A program made the translations under genes and the position numbers. DNA of 64,000 nt from Clostridia bacterium (GTDB lineage: Bacteria > Bacillota > Clostridia > Oscillospirales > CAG-382). The notes under the pieces were generated by a model. The model ran no database searches. It saw nothing but the letters and a program-made list of their open reading frames with translations, and was not told where the DNA came from. Location of the stretch: the NCBI GenBank assembly GCA_017537345.1, contig JAFYKY010000017.1:186001-250000 (forward strand), given 5' to 3'. Positions within the stretch are counted from its first letter, which is position 1, and every line of letters begins with the position of its first letter. Positions 43,881-53,304 of the stretch are shown piece after piece.

Positions 43881-45130
43881 TGTTAAATTTATTCATTTCG
43901 GCAAAGGAAGCAAAATCTCTTGTTTCTGCCTTGACCGAAGAGCAAAAAAATACAGCACTTAAAGAAATGGCGTTTGCTTTAAGAGAAAACGCAAAAGATA
44001 TTCTTTTTGCAAACGAAGCGGATATAAAAGCGGCGGAGGGCAAGATTCCCAAGGTTATGCTTGACCGCCTTATGCTGGATAATTCCCGTATAGAAGGAAT
44101 GGCAAAGGGCATAGAAGAGGTAGCCTTGCTTCCCGATCCCGTGGGGCATATTCTTGATACTTATACAAGACAGGACGGTCTGCAGATCCAAAAAGTTTCC
44201 GTGCCTGTGGGAGTTATAGCAATAATTTACGAAAGCCGTCCCAACGTCACCAGCGATGCCGCCGCGCTTGCGTTAAAGAGCGGTAACGTATGTATACTTC
44301 GTTCGGGAAAAGAAGCGTTCAATTCCGCAAAAGCCATAGTAAACGCTTTGAAGAAAGGTCTTTTAAAAGCAGGCGTAACGGAAAATGCTGTAAATCTTGT
44401 TTCCGACCCTTCAAGAGAAAGCGCAACCGCGCTTATGACCGCCAACGGATACGTGGATATGCTTATTCCCAGAGGCGGCGCGGGACTTATCAACGCCTGC
44501 GTACGTCAGGCTACCGTTCCCTGCATCGCCACCGGTACGGGAATATGCCATATTTACGTTGAGAAAAGCGCAGATACCGACAAGGCTTTAAAGATAATTG
44601 AAAACGCAAAAACAAGCCGTCCCAGCGTGTGCAACGCTATGGAGGTTTTACTTGTGGACGAGGATATCGCGCCCGAATTTTTGCCCCGTTTACGCAAGGT
44701 TCTGGTGGAAGACAGATCAAACAAAGGTCTTGTTCCCGTTGAGTTGAGGCTGGATGAAAAGGCGCTTAAGATGATCGACGGTGTTCCCGCCGGTGAAAAG
44801 GATTTCGATACCGAATTTTTGGATTACGTTCTGGCTGTAAAAGTGGTTAAAAACGTAAAAGAAGCCGTTGAACACATCTCCGCTCATTCCACGGGGCACA
44901 GTGAAGCTATCGTTTCCGAAGATAAGCAGGTGCAGACATTTTTCGTCGGTTCTGTTGATAGCGCTGCGGTCTATGTAAACGCTTCCACCCGCTTTACAGA
45001 TGGCGGCGAGTTCGGCTTGGGATGCGAAATGGGCATTTCCACCCAGAAGCTTCACGCAAGAGGTCCTATGGGGCTTAAGGAGCTTACCACTTATAAGTAC
45101 GTGATCCGCGGTGAAGGACATATCAGATGA
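43880..45130 (+). CDS. proA: Glutamate-5-semialdehyde dehydrogenase
   Basis: NADPH-dependent reduction of glutamyl phosphate to the semialdehyde. The aldehyde dehydrogenase fold of 416 residues has [22 protein letters not shown] (start of the cofactor domain, near 113), PRGGAGLI near 195, and the catalytic Cys in [16 protein letters not shown] near residue 255. It starts at the last base of the proB stop. proC follows 10 nt later with GGAG before it, making a complete glutamate-to-proline operon. Confidence 0.97.
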   Translation: MLNLFISAKEAKSLVSALTEEQKNTALKEMAFALRENAKDILFANEADIKAAEGKIPKVMLDRLMLDNSRIEGMAKGIEEVALLPDPVGHILDTYTRQDGLQIQKVSVPVGVIAIIYESRPNVTSDAAALALKSGNVCILRSGKEAFNSAKAIVNALKKGLLKAGVTENAVNLVSDPSRESATALMTANGYVDMLIPRGGAGLINACVRQATVPCIATGTGICHIYVEKSADTDKALKIIENAKTSRPSVCNAMEVLLVDEDIAPEFLPRLRKVLVEDRSNKGLVPVELRLDEKALKMIDGVPAGEKDFDTEFLDYVLAVKVVKNVKEAVEHISAHSTGHSEAIVSEDKQVQTFFVGSVDSAAVYVNASTRFTDGGEFGLGCEMGISTQKLHARGPMGLKELTTYKYVIRGEGHIR

Positions 45131-45140
45131 GGAGAAAAGT

Positions 45141-45929
45141 ATGAAATACGGATTTATCGGTTGCGGTAATATGGGAAGCGCAGTTGCATACGCGCTTTCA
45201 AAGGTTACCACAGATTTTGCGGTTACCGACCGTTCGGGAAAAGCGAAAAATATTGCCGAAAATATCGGCTGTAAGTACACGGACATAAAAACCGTTGCCT
45301 CCGAGTGTGAAAACATATTCCTTTGCGTTAAGCCCCAGATGATGAGCGGTGTGCTTGTAGGAATTTCGGATATACTTAAAGAAAAAAAGCCGGTTCTCAT
45401 CACAATGGCGGCAGGTCTTACCACCGAAAAAATATGCGAAATGGCAGGGGAAAAGCTTCCCGTTATCCGCATGATGCCCAACACTCCGGTAAAGACCGGA
45501 AGGGGTATCGTTTTATATTGCGGAAACGATCTTGTTTCCGAAGAAAAATTAAACGATTTCGTTTCCGATCTGAAGAGTGCGGGAAAGTTTGACAGACTGC
45601 CCGAATCTCTTTTCGATGCGGCTACGTCCTTAACCGGTTGCGGTCCCGCTTATGCGTATATGTTTATAGAAGCCCTTGCCGATGGCGCGGTTGCTTGCGG
45701 TGTACCCCGTAATAAGGCGGTGGAATACGCGGCAGGCGTTCTTGCGGGGGCGGCGGAAATGGTTATAAACGGCGGTCACCCCGGCGCATTGAAGGATGCC
45801 GTGTGCTCTCCCGGAGGAAGCACTATTGCAGGTGTAAGAGCGCTGGAGCAGGAAGGGTTCAGAGGCGCGGTCATCGATTGCATTATGGCTGCAAACGAAC
45901 GGAATAAAGAATTAGGAAATATCAAATAA
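45141..45929 (+). CDS. proC: Pyrroline-5-carboxylate reductase
   Basis: Last step of proline synthesis. The N-terminal Rossmann domain begins YGFIGCGNMGSAVAYAL, with VKPQMM and RMMPNTPVKTGRG following. The C-terminal signature LTGCGPAYAYMFIEALADGAVACG (key LTGCGPAY) and SPGGSTIAGVRALE are present. Length is 262. The start is ATG 45141 with GAGGAG 7 nt upstream; a longer frame would overlap proA and add residues before the nucleotide-binding strand. ilvE begins 10 nt after its stop. Confidence 0.97.
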   Translation: MKYGFIGCGNMGSAVAYALSKVTTDFAVTDRSGKAKNIAENIGCKYTDIKTVASECENIFLCVKPQMMSGVLVGISDILKEKKPVLITMAAGLTTEKICEMAGEKLPVIRMMPNTPVKTGRGIVLYCGNDLVSEEKLNDFVSDLKSAGKFDRLPESLFDAATSLTGCGPAYAYMFIEALADGAVACGVPRNKAVEYAAGVLAGAAEMVINGGHPGALKDAVCSPGGSTIAGVRALEQEGFRGAVIDCIMAANERNKELGNIK

Positions 45930-45939
45930 GGAGAATATT

Positions 45940-46959
45940 ATGAAAAACATAGATTGGTCCAACATAGGTTTCGGATATATAAAAACGGATCTTCGTTACG
46001 TTTCGAATTACAAAAACGGCGCGTGGGACGAAGGCTGTCTTACAGAAGACGCTAATATTACCATGAGCGAATGTGCCTGCGTGCTTCAGTACGCTCAGAC
46101 CTGCTTTGAAGGACTTAAAGCATATACCACCGCAGATGGAAAGATAGTCTGCTTCCGTCCCGATCTTAATGCTGCAAGAATGGCTGATTCCTGCCGCCGA
46201 ATGAAGATGCCCGTGTTCCCCGAGGAAAGATTTGTGGAAGCTGTTGTAAAAACTGTTGAAGCTAACTCCGAATGGGTTCCGCCTTACGGATCCGGCGCTT
46301 CTCTTTACCTGCGTCCTTATATGTTCGGTTATGATTCCATAATAGGCGTAAAGCCCGCAAACGAATTCCAGTTTCGTATTTTTGCAACACCCGTCGGACC
46401 TTATTTCAAGGGCGGAGTAAGAGCGCTTACTCTCCGTATTTCCGATTTTGACCGCGCCGCGCCCAGAGGAACAGGACACATCAAAGCAGGCCTTAACTAC
46501 GCTATGAGCCTTTACGCTATCGTAGACGCTCACGAGCAGGGATATGACGAAAACGTTTATCTCGATTCCGCTACCCGTACCCATATAGAAGAAACCGGCG
46601 GCGCGAATATTATATTCGTTACCAAGGACGGTAAGCTGGTAACGCCCAAATCGGATACTATTCTGCCTTCCATAACCCGCCGTTCGCTTTTGCAGGTTGC
46701 AAAGGATTATCTGGGTATGGAGGTAGAGGAGAGGGAAGTGTCCCTTGCCGAAATAGGCGAATTTGCCGAATGCGGACTTTGCGGAACAGCCGCAGTTATA
46801 TCTCCCGTAGGAAAGATCGTCGATCACGGCAAGGAGTATTCCTTTAATATCGGCGAAAGCGGAATGGGTAACACTATCAAAAAACTGTACGATACCTTGA
46901 CCGGAATTCAGATGGGTACCGTAACCCCTCCCGAAGGATGGGTAAAGATAATAAAATAA
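45940..46959 (+). CDS. ilvE: Branched-chain amino acid aminotransferase
   Basis: PLP fold-type IV aminotransferase interconverting Leu, Ile and Val with their keto acids. The 339 residues match the longer BCAT form: FEGLKAYTTADGKIVCFRPDLNAARM (key FEGLKAY), SLYLRPYMFG, the PLP lysine in HIKAGLNYAMSL near residue 189, and EETGGANIIFV. AAGGAG precedes the ATG. It is 10 nt downstream of proC, so probably part of the proline transcript, yet it works with the ilv/leu enzymes encoded after the next promoter. Confidence 0.95.
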   Translation: MKNIDWSNIGFGYIKTDLRYVSNYKNGAWDEGCLTEDANITMSECACVLQYAQTCFEGLKAYTTADGKIVCFRPDLNAARMADSCRRMKMPVFPEERFVEAVVKTVEANSEWVPPYGSGASLYLRPYMFGYDSIIGVKPANEFQFRIFATPVGPYFKGGVRALTLRISDFDRAAPRGTGHIKAGLNYAMSLYAIVDAHEQGYDENVYLDSATRTHIEETGGANIIFVTKDGKLVTPKSDTILPSITRRSLLQVAKDYLGMEVEEREVSLAEIGEFAECGLCGTAAVISPVGKIVDHGKEYSFNIGESGMGNTIKKLYDTLTGIQMGTVTPPEGWVKIIK

Positions 46960-47004
46960 CTGAATATTTTTTCAAAAAAACAGCATATTATATCCATTTT
47001 TCAC

Positions 47005-47033
47005 TTGACACTTTTTAGGTTTAGTGGTATAAT
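47005..47033 (+). promoter_or_regulatory. Consensus promoter of the branched-chain operon
   Basis: TTGACA (47005-47010), 17 nt, TATAAT (47028-47033), both hexamers perfect, with TGG before the -10 (extended form). Transcription should start near 47040, leaving a leader of about 143 nt before ilvA. Such a strong promoter suggests control after initiation, fitting the terminator hairpin in the leader. Confidence 0.85.
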
Positions 47034-47077
47034 TCTTCAATACTATATAATGCAGAAGTTTTTAGTTTTTCCACGGC

Positions 47078-47100
47078 AAACAGAATGGTATTGACTGTTT
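47078..47100 (+). other. Leader hairpin upstream of the ilvA attenuator
   Basis: AAACAG (47078-47083) pairs with CTGTTT (47095-47100) around an 11-nt loop, AATGGTATTGA. It lies in the untranslated leader between promoter and terminator hairpin. It is short and may be part of a larger regulatory fold that I cannot resolve by eye. Confidence 0.35.
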
Positions 47101-47112
47101 ATTAATTATCAG

Positions 47113-47151
47113 CACCCTCTCTCTTTGCATAAGAGTGAGGGTGTATTTTTG
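47113..47151 (+). terminator. Attenuator-like terminator in the ilvA leader
   Basis: CACCCTC-T-CTCTT (47113-47125), loop TGCAT, then AAGAG-T-GAGGGTG (47131-47143), followed by TATTTTTG. A strong intrinsic terminator about 75 nt after the predicted start and 32 nt before ilvA, so it must be passed for expression. No T-box consensus is present. I infer transcription attenuation by an unidentified mechanism. Confidence 0.8.
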
Positions 47152-47182
47152 TAAAAAGACTTTAGCCGAAAGGATTTTTTAT

Positions 47183-48385
47183 ATGCTTACTATCGATAAG
47201 ATCTTTCACGCATCAACCGTGCTGAAAAAAATCATTCGTCCCACGCCTCTTGCAAAAGCATACGGTATAGCTCCTCAGTGCGATCTGTATTTCAAGCCTG
47301 AAAATCTGCAGAATACCGGCTCCTTCAAGCTGCGCGGTTCGGGATATAAAATAGCAATGCTATCCGAAGAAGAAAAGGCAAAAGGCGTTATCGCATGCTC
47401 TGCGGGCAACCACGCTCAAGGCGTAGCACTTGCAGCTTCCAAATGCGGAATTTCCTCGCTTATCTGCCTGCCCGACAATGCACCCATTTCCAAGATAGAG
47501 GCTACCAAGAACTACGGCGCAAAGGTATGTCTTGTGGAAGGCTGTTATGATGATGCATATAACAAAGCTATGTCCCTGAAGGACGAGCTGGGACTTACCT
47601 TTGTTCATCCTTTTGATGATGAGAACGTGATCGCAGGTCAGGGTACTATAGGTCTTGAAATAGTTAACGATATCGATAATATAGATGCGGTCATCGTTCC
47701 CATCGGCGGCGGCGGACTTATTTCCGGTGTTGCCTATGCCATTAAAGCAATCAATCCCCGTATCAAGGTCTACGGCGTTCAGGCGGCAGGAGCTCCCAGT
47801 ATGTATAATTCCGTAAACAGCGGTTCAATACAGACTTTGCCTTCTGTTTCCACCATTGCAGACGGTATCGCAGTAAAGCGTCCCGGTGATAACACCTTCG
47901 ATATGGTAAGCAAATATGTGGATGATATCGCTCTTGTTACCGAGGATGAAATTTCTTCCGCTATCCTTGCTTTGATCGAAAAGCAAAAGATGATTGCCGA
48001 AGGTGCGGGCGCCGTTTCCGTAGCGGCGGCTATGTTCAATAAATTCCCCGTAGAGGGCAAGAAGGTAGTAAGCGTAGTTTCAGGCGGTAATATAGACGTT
48101 ACAAGCCTTTCGCGTGTAATAGAGCGTGGTCTTATGAAATCGGGCAGAAGCTCCAGCTTGCTTATCGAACTTGTTGATAAACCCGGCCAGCTTAAGGATG
48201 TTTCCCGTATTATTGCAGATTGCGGTGGTAACGTAACCAGCGTTCATCATGAGCGCAACGGAAATACCGAAAGCATTAACGGATGCTATCTCCGTATCGT
48301 TATGGAGACTCGTGATTACGATCACGTTCAGCAGATAACCGAAGCATTAAAGAGCGAAGGCTTTAAAATCGTGTCAAAGGAGTAA
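47183..48385 (+). CDS. ilvA: Threonine ammonia-lyase (threonine dehydratase) with ACT domain
   Basis: Makes 2-oxobutyrate from threonine, committing carbon to isoleucine. The PLP lysine is in NTGSFKLRGSGYK near residue 45, and the glycine-rich phosphate loop IGGGGLISG is near 180. A C-terminal ACT-like domain (about 325-400) begins SSLLIELVDKPGQLKDVSR. Length is 400, the single-ACT form. ATG 47183 is chosen since GAAAGGA is 8 nt upstream; longer frames reach into the attenuator. It heads the branched-chain operon; ridA follows after 6 nt. Confidence 0.95.
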   Translation: MLTIDKIFHASTVLKKIIRPTPLAKAYGIAPQCDLYFKPENLQNTGSFKLRGSGYKIAMLSEEEKAKGVIACSAGNHAQGVALAASKCGISSLICLPDNAPISKIEATKNYGAKVCLVEGCYDDAYNKAMSLKDELGLTFVHPFDDENVIAGQGTIGLEIVNDIDNIDAVIVPIGGGGLISGVAYAIKAINPRIKVYGVQAAGAPSMYNSVNSGSIQTLPSVSTIADGIAVKRPGDNTFDMVSKYVDDIALVTEDEISSAILALIEKQKMIAEGAGAVSVAAAMFNKFPVEGKKVVSVVSGGNIDVTSLSRVIERGLMKSGRSSSLLIELVDKPGQLKDVSRIIADCGGNVTSVHHERNGNTESINGCYLRIVMETRDYDHVQQITEALKSEGFKIVSKE

Positions 48386-48391
48386 ATTTTT

Positions 48392-48784
48392 ATGAATTAC
48401 ATATACACAAAAAATGCGCCGGACGCTATCGGCCCTTATTCTCAGGCCACGGTAGTCGGTAATATAGTATTTACCTCAGGTCAAATAGCTATCAACCCCG
48501 CCAGCGGCGCTGTTGAAGCAACCGATATCCGTGAACAGACCGAACAGGTATGTAAAAATCTTTCCGCAGTCCTTGAAGCGGCGGGAAGCAGTATTGAAAA
48601 GGTTGTAAAAACCACCTGCTTTTTGAGTGATATGGGTGATTTTGCCGTTTTTAACGAAGTATACGGCAAATATTTCGTAAGCAAACCCGCTCGTTCCTGC
48701 GTTGCCGCAAAAACCTTGCCCAAGAATGTTTTGGTAGAAGTAGAGGCGATTGCAGAGATCGGCACCTCGGATTCCAAGGAGTAA
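48392..48784 (+). CDS. ridA: Enamine/imine deaminase RidA
   Basis: Hydrolyses reactive enamine/imine intermediates released by PLP enzymes such as IlvA, giving keto acid and ammonia. The 130-residue protein has the family features AIGPYSQATVVGN and FTSGQIAINP and the catalytic Arg in ARSCVAAKTLPKNVLVEVEAIA near residue 104. It is placed directly between ilvA and leuA, so the detoxifying partner is made with the enzyme that produces the toxic intermediate. The start overlaps no gene; leuA begins 3 nt after its stop. Confidence 0.95.
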   Translation: MNYIYTKNAPDAIGPYSQATVVGNIVFTSGQIAINPASGAVEATDIREQTEQVCKNLSAVLEAAGSSIEKVVKTTCFLSDMGDFAVFNEVYGKYFVSKPARSCVAAKTLPKNVLVEVEAIAEIGTSDSKE

Positions 48785-48787
48785 ATA

Positions 48788-50449
48788 ATGAATTACAGCA
48801 AATACAGTGTAGGCTATTTTCCGGCTCCCGGTTCACATTTTAAATGGGTGAGTAAGGATCATATAGAAAAAGCGCCCCGTTGGTGCAGCGTTGATCTGCG
48901 TGACGGTAATCAATCCCTTGTAATTCCCATGAGCCTTGAGGAAAAACTGGAATTTTATAAACTTTTACTTGAAGTCGGCTTCAAAGAGATAGAAGTGGGA
49001 TTTCCTGCCGCATCAGAAACCGAATACGAATTTCTGCGCACTCTCATAGAGAAAGATATGATTCCTGCGGACGTTACCGTTCAGGTGCTTACCCAGTGCA
49101 GAGAGCATATTATCCGCAAGACTTTTGATGCCTGCAAAGGCGCCCCCAATGCAATTATCCATTTTTATAATTCCGTAAGCGTTGCTCAAAGAGAGCAGGT
49201 TTTCAAAAAATCCAAAGAAGAGATAAAACAGATTGCAGTTGACGGCGCAAAGCTTGTTAAACGTCTTGCTTCCGAATACGAAGGTAATTTCCGCTTTGAA
49301 TACTCTCCCGAAAGCTTTACGGGAACGGAACCTGAATATGCTTTGGAAGTGTGCAACGCTGTTTTGGACGTCCTTGAGCCTTCCGAAACCAACAATGTTA
49401 TTATAAACCTTCCCGTTACCGTAGAAATGAGCTTGCCGCACGTTTATGCGAATCAGGTTGAGTATATGAGCGAAAACCTGAAATACCGTGAATTCGTGAC
49501 CCTTTCGCTTCATCCTCATAACGATAGAGGTACAGGCGTTGCGGATACGGAGCTTGCTCTCCTTGCAGGAGCAGACCGTGTTGAGGGTACCTTGTTCGGC
49601 AACGGCGAGCGTACGGGAAACGTTGATATAATCACGCTGGCAATGAATATGTATTCTCACGGCGTCGATCCCGAGCTTAATTTCACCAATATGCCGGAGA
49701 TCGTTAATATTTATGAAAAATGCACCCGTATGCACGTGTACGAAAGAAGCCCTTATGCAGGTTCTCTGGTATTTGCCGCATTTTCCGGCAGCCATCAGGA
49801 TGCAATCGCAAAGGGTATGAAATGGCGTGAGGAAAAGGGACTTAACATCTGGTCGGTGCCTTATATTCCTATCGACCCTAAGGATATAAGCCGTACTTAC
49901 GATGCTGACGTTATCCGTGTAAATTCCCAAAGCGGAAAAGGCGGTATCGGATATCTGCTTGAGCAGACGTACGGTTATGATCTTCCCGCAAAAATGCGTG
50001 AGCATTTTAGCTATGCTTGTAAAAATGTATCTGATCACGATCACCGAGAACTTAAACCTCACGACGTTTTAAAGGTGTTTACCGATAATTACCTGAATCT
50101 TGAAAGTCCTGTGGCGATTTCCAATATGAGCTTTGTTCAGAAGGACGGTGGGGTGGACGCATACGTTACCTTTGTGCGTGACGGCAAGAAAAATACCGTT
50201 CATACCCAGGGCAACGGCTCTCTTGACGCTGTCAGCAATGCTTTGAAGGAATACACGGAAGATAATTACAGTCTTAAGGTGTATACCGAGCACAGTCTTG
50301 AAGGCAAGAGCTCTGATGCTACTGCTGCCGCTTATATCGGCGTAGAAGATAAAAACGGTAAAACTTATTGGGGTGCGGGTACAGATACAGATATTATCCG
50401 TGCAAGTATCCACGCATTGTTAAGTGCTTATAACAATATGATCAGATAA
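48788..50449 (+). CDS. leuA: 2-isopropylmalate synthase, long form
   Basis: First enzyme of leucine synthesis, condensing acetyl-CoA with 2-oxoisovalerate. The HMGL-like barrel has the metal/substrate motif WCSVDLRDGNQSL (about 34-46), LHPHNDRGTG (near 239) and NGERTGNVDI. A C-terminal LeuA dimer/regulatory domain (about 410-545) follows a linker. Its 553 residues and the N-terminal FKWVSKDHIEKAPRW place it in the longer fungal/actinobacterial-type group, not the 510-residue enterobacterial group. It is 12 nt before leuC. Confidence 0.95.
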   Translation: MNYSKYSVGYFPAPGSHFKWVSKDHIEKAPRWCSVDLRDGNQSLVIPMSLEEKLEFYKLLLEVGFKEIEVGFPAASETEYEFLRTLIEKDMIPADVTVQVLTQCREHIIRKTFDACKGAPNAIIHFYNSVSVAQREQVFKKSKEEIKQIAVDGAKLVKRLASEYEGNFRFEYSPESFTGTEPEYALEVCNAVLDVLEPSETNNVIINLPVTVEMSLPHVYANQVEYMSENLKYREFVTLSLHPHNDRGTGVADTELALLAGADRVEGTLFGNGERTGNVDIITLAMNMYSHGVDPELNFTNMPEIVNIYEKCTRMHVYERSPYAGSLVFAAFSGSHQDAIAKGMKWREEKGLNIWSVPYIPIDPKDISRTYDADVIRVNSQSGKGGIGYLLEQTYGYDLPAKMREHFSYACKNVSDHDHRELKPHDVLKVFTDNYLNLESPVAISNMSFVQKDGGVDAYVTFVRDGKKNTVHTQGNGSLDAVSNALKEYTEDNYSLKVYTEHSLEGKSSDATAAAYIGVEDKNGKTYWGAGTDTDIIRASIHALLSAYNNMIR

Positions 50450-50461
50450 GGAGCCGAAACT

Positions 50462-51724
50462 ATGGGCATGACTATGACTCAAAAAATACTTGCCGCCCAC
50501 GCGGGACTTGAAAGCGTTAAAGCCGGTCAGCTTATCAGCGCAAAGCTTGATATAGTTCTCGGAAACGATATTACAACCCCCGTAGCAGTAAATGAATTTA
50601 AAAAAGCCGGTTTTGATACCGTGTTCAATAAAGATAAGATCGCAATCGTTCTGGACCATTTTGTTCCCAATAAGGATATAAAAGCTGCAGAACAATCCAA
50701 GCAGTGCCGCGAATTCGCTCTTGCTCACAGCGTAAGTCATTTTTATGACGTGGGAAAAATGGGTATAGAACACGCGCTTCTTCCCGAGCAGGGTGTTGTT
50801 ACCGCCGGTGATTGCATTATTGGTGCAGATAGCCATACTTGTACATACGGTGCGTTGGGTGCTTTTTCCACCGGCGTCGGCAGTACGGATATGGCGGCAG
50901 GAATGGCTACCGGGACTGCGTGGTTCAAGGTGCCTTCCGCTATCCGATTTGAGCTTAAGGGAAAACTTCCCGAGCATTGCAGTGGTAAGGACGTTATACT
51001 AACCATCATCGGTATGATCGGTGTTGACGGCGCATTGTACCGCAGTATGGAGTTTTCCGGTGAGGGCGTTGCCACTCTCAGTATGGATGACCGCTTGTGT
51101 ATATGTAATATGGCTATTGAAGCAGGCGCAAAAAACGGTATTTTCCCTGTGGATGAAGTTACTAAGCAGTATATGGAAGGCAGATGTGAGCGCACTCCCG
51201 TCATTTACGAAGCTGACGAAGACGCCGAATACGAGCGCACGATCGAGATAGATCTCGGTTCGATCGTCCCCACCGTTGCTTGTCCTCATCTTCCCGAAAA
51301 TACCCATCCCGCAGAGGAGCTTGGCGATATAAAGATAGATCAGGTGGTTATCGGAAGCTGTACCAACGGCAGAATGGAAGATATGGAGGCCGCCTTCAAT
51401 ATACTTAAAGATAAAAAAATTGCAGATAACGTGCGTTGCATAATCATTCCCGGTACAATGCAGATACTCCGTGAATGTGTTCAGCGTGGATACGTTACTG
51501 CATTTATAGATGCGGGTGCAGTGGTGTCTACACCTACTTGCGGTCCTTGTCTTGGTGGTTATATGGGTATTCTTGCCGCAGGCGAACGTTGTATCGCCAC
51601 TACCAACCGTAATTTCGTAGGCAGAATGGGACACGTGGAGAGTGAGGTTTATCTTGCTTCTCCCGCAACAGCCGCCGCAAGCGCACTAACGGGATATATT
51701 ACAGACCCTCGGAGGAACAGTTAA
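50462..51724 (+). CDS. leuC: 3-isopropylmalate dehydratase, large subunit
   Basis: Iron-sulfur hydro-lyase that isomerises 2- to 3-isopropylmalate with LeuD. Aconitase-fold cluster ligands are in [12 protein letters not shown] (Cys near residue 299) and [13 protein letters not shown] (Cys near 359 and 362). The substrate loop [23 protein letters not shown] (key GADSHT) is near 120. Length is 420, the form common in archaea and Clostridia. AAGGAG precedes the ATG; a second ATG two codons later is possible. It shares one base with the leuD start. Confidence 0.97.
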   Translation: MGMTMTQKILAAHAGLESVKAGQLISAKLDIVLGNDITTPVAVNEFKKAGFDTVFNKDKIAIVLDHFVPNKDIKAAEQSKQCREFALAHSVSHFYDVGKMGIEHALLPEQGVVTAGDCIIGADSHTCTYGALGAFSTGVGSTDMAAGMATGTAWFKVPSAIRFELKGKLPEHCSGKDVILTIIGMIGVDGALYRSMEFSGEGVATLSMDDRLCICNMAIEAGAKNGIFPVDEVTKQYMEGRCERTPVIYEADEDAEYERTIEIDLGSIVPTVACPHLPENTHPAEELGDIKIDQVVIGSCTNGRMEDMEAAFNILKDKKIADNVRCIIIPGTMQILRECVQRGYVTAFIDAGAVVSTPTCGPCLGGYMGILAAGERCIATTNRNFVGRMGHVESEVYLASPATAAASALTGYITDPRRNS

Positions 51725-52212
51725 TGGAAACCAAAGGAAAAGTTTTTAAATATCCGGATAACGTTGATACAGACGTTATCATCCCTGCCCGTTATCTTAA
51801 TACCTCCGATGCAAACGAGCTTGCCAAGCATTGTATGGAGGATATTGATAACACCTTCGTATCCCGTGTAAACAAGGGTGATATTATAGTTGCAGGTTGG
51901 AATTTCGGCTGCGGTTCTTCCCGTGAACACGCCCCTCTGGTTATTAAGACCTGCGGCACCGGTTGCGTTATCGCAAAAAGCTTTGCTCGTATTTTTTACC
52001 GCAATGCCATTAATATCGGTATGCCTATATTGGAATGTGAAGCGGCGGCGGAAGAGATCGAAGACGGAGACGAAGTCAGCGTTGATTTTGGCACAGGCGT
52101 GATAACCAATATCACCAAAGGAAAAACCTATAAAGCAGAGCCTTTCCCTTCGTTTATTCAGAATATAATTGGGAAGGGCGGCTTGCTCGCTTCGCTTAAG
52201 GAAGGTTGTTAG
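51724..52212 (+). CDS. leuD: 3-isopropylmalate dehydratase, small subunit
   Basis: Swivel-domain subunit that completes the LeuCD active site. The 162-residue short form has [16 protein letters not shown] (about 11-26), the signature [11 protein letters not shown] (about 61-71), and [14 protein letters not shown] near 87. GGAGG is placed 9 nt upstream. leuC and leuB flank it closely, as required for stoichiometric production. Confidence 0.97.
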   Translation: METKGKVFKYPDNVDTDVIIPARYLNTSDANELAKHCMEDIDNTFVSRVNKGDIIVAGWNFGCGSSREHAPLVIKTCGTGCVIAKSFARIFYRNAINIGMPILECEAAAEEIEDGDEVSVDFGTGVITNITKGKTYKAEPFPSFIQNIIGKGGLLASLKEGC

Positions 52213-52213
52213 T

Positions 52214-53299
52214 ATGCAAAAAAACATAGCAGTAATCCGCGGTGACGGTATAGGTCCCGAAATAGTGGAGCAGGCACTTAAGGTGCTTGATAAAACAGCA
52301 GAGCTTTTCGGTCATACCTTCGAATACACCGACGTGGATATGGGCGGTTGCGCCATAGATAAATGGGGAGATCCTCTTCCCGAAGAAATGCTTGCAAAGT
52401 GCCTTACTTCCGATAGCGTTCTTCTTGGTGCCGTTGGCGGTCCCAAGTGGAACGATGTTCCCGGTAATATGCGGCCCGAAAAAGGTCTTTTAAGATTGCG
52501 AGCAGGAATGGGTGTTTACAGTAACAACCGTCCTGCGAAGATATGGCGTCAGCTTTCCAGCGCATCTCCTTTAAAGGAATCCATTGTAAACAAAGGCATA
52601 GATTTCATAATCGTTCGCGAGCTTATCGGCGGAATTTATTTCGGTACTCACAAAACAGAATTTGCAGACGGTCAAAAGGTGGCTGTTGACGAGCTTAAGT
52701 ATTCCGAAGCCGAGATAGAGCGTATCGGCAGAATAGGCTTTGAAACAGCTATGAAGCGTGGTAAAAAGCTTTGCTCGGTAGAAAAAAGCAACGTGCTGGA
52801 TTCCAGCCGTCTTTGGAAATCCGTTATGCACCGTCTTGCCGATGAATATCCCGAAGTTGAGCTTTCCGATATGCTGGTGGATAACTGTGCAATGCAGATA
52901 GTGAAAGATCCTTCCCAATTTGACGTTGTTGTTACCGAGAATATGTTCGGTGACATTTTGTCCGACGAAGCTTCTATGATCACCGGTTCTATCGGTATGA
53001 TACCTTCTTCCAGCCTTGGTGCTACCAAGTGCGGATTATACGAGCCTATACACGGCTCCGCCCCTGATATTGCGGGAAAGGACATAGCAAACCCCATCGG
53101 TACAATTCTTTCTGCGGCAATGATGCTTCGGTTCAGCTTTGATATGGAAAATGAAGCAGACGCTATAGAAGATGCGGTGTCCCGTGTGCTTGATGCAGGC
53201 TACCGTACGGGAGATATATTCTCTTCCGAAGAAGGTCTTACCCTTGTGGGATGCAGTGAGATGGGCAGACTTATTATAGAAAATATACAGAAAGGATAA
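52214..53299 (+). CDS. leuB: 3-isopropylmalate dehydrogenase
   Basis: NAD-dependent oxidative decarboxylation of 3-isopropylmalate. The 361-residue protein begins NIAVIRGDGIGPEIVEQAL. It has RLRAGMGVYSNNRPAKI, VRELIGGIYFG, the metal-binding NMFGDILSDEASMITGSIGM (key DILSDE, about residue 240) and HGSAPDIAGKDIANP near the NAD site. ATG 52214 is one base after the leuD stop; a longer frame would overlap leuD by 45 nt and lacks support. ilvB begins 5 nt later. Confidence 0.97.
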   Translation: MQKNIAVIRGDGIGPEIVEQALKVLDKTAELFGHTFEYTDVDMGGCAIDKWGDPLPEEMLAKCLTSDSVLLGAVGGPKWNDVPGNMRPEKGLLRLRAGMGVYSNNRPAKIWRQLSSASPLKESIVNKGIDFIIVRELIGGIYFGTHKTEFADGQKVAVDELKYSEAEIERIGRIGFETAMKRGKKLCSVEKSNVLDSSRLWKSVMHRLADEYPEVELSDMLVDNCAMQIVKDPSQFDVVVTENMFGDILSDEASMITGSIGMIPSSSLGATKCGLYEPIHGSAPDIAGKDIANPIGTILSAAMMLRFSFDMENEADAIEDAVSRVLDAGYRTGDIFSSEEGLTLVGCSEMGRLIIENIQKG

Positions 53300-53304
53300 C
53301 GTGA

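Noticed and set aside
46960..46990. Terminator after ilvE
   Set aside because: TTTTTT and AAAAAAA are separated by a single C, leaving no room for a loop and no GC stem; I see no convincing terminator here.
47011..47028. Operator palindrome in the ilvA promoter spacer
   Set aside because: Only the outer CACT/AGTG bases pair; the inner bases do not match.
47050..47094. 14-codon leader peptide (ATG to TGA) before the ilvA attenuator
   Set aside because: It begins about 10 nt after the predicted start with no ribosome binding site, and has one Leu, one Val and no Ile codons, so it does not look like a branched-chain control peptide.
47040..47182. T-box riboswitch before ilvA
   Set aside because: The leader is too short and lacks the conserved T-box element and a specifier loop; only a terminator and a small hairpin are seen.
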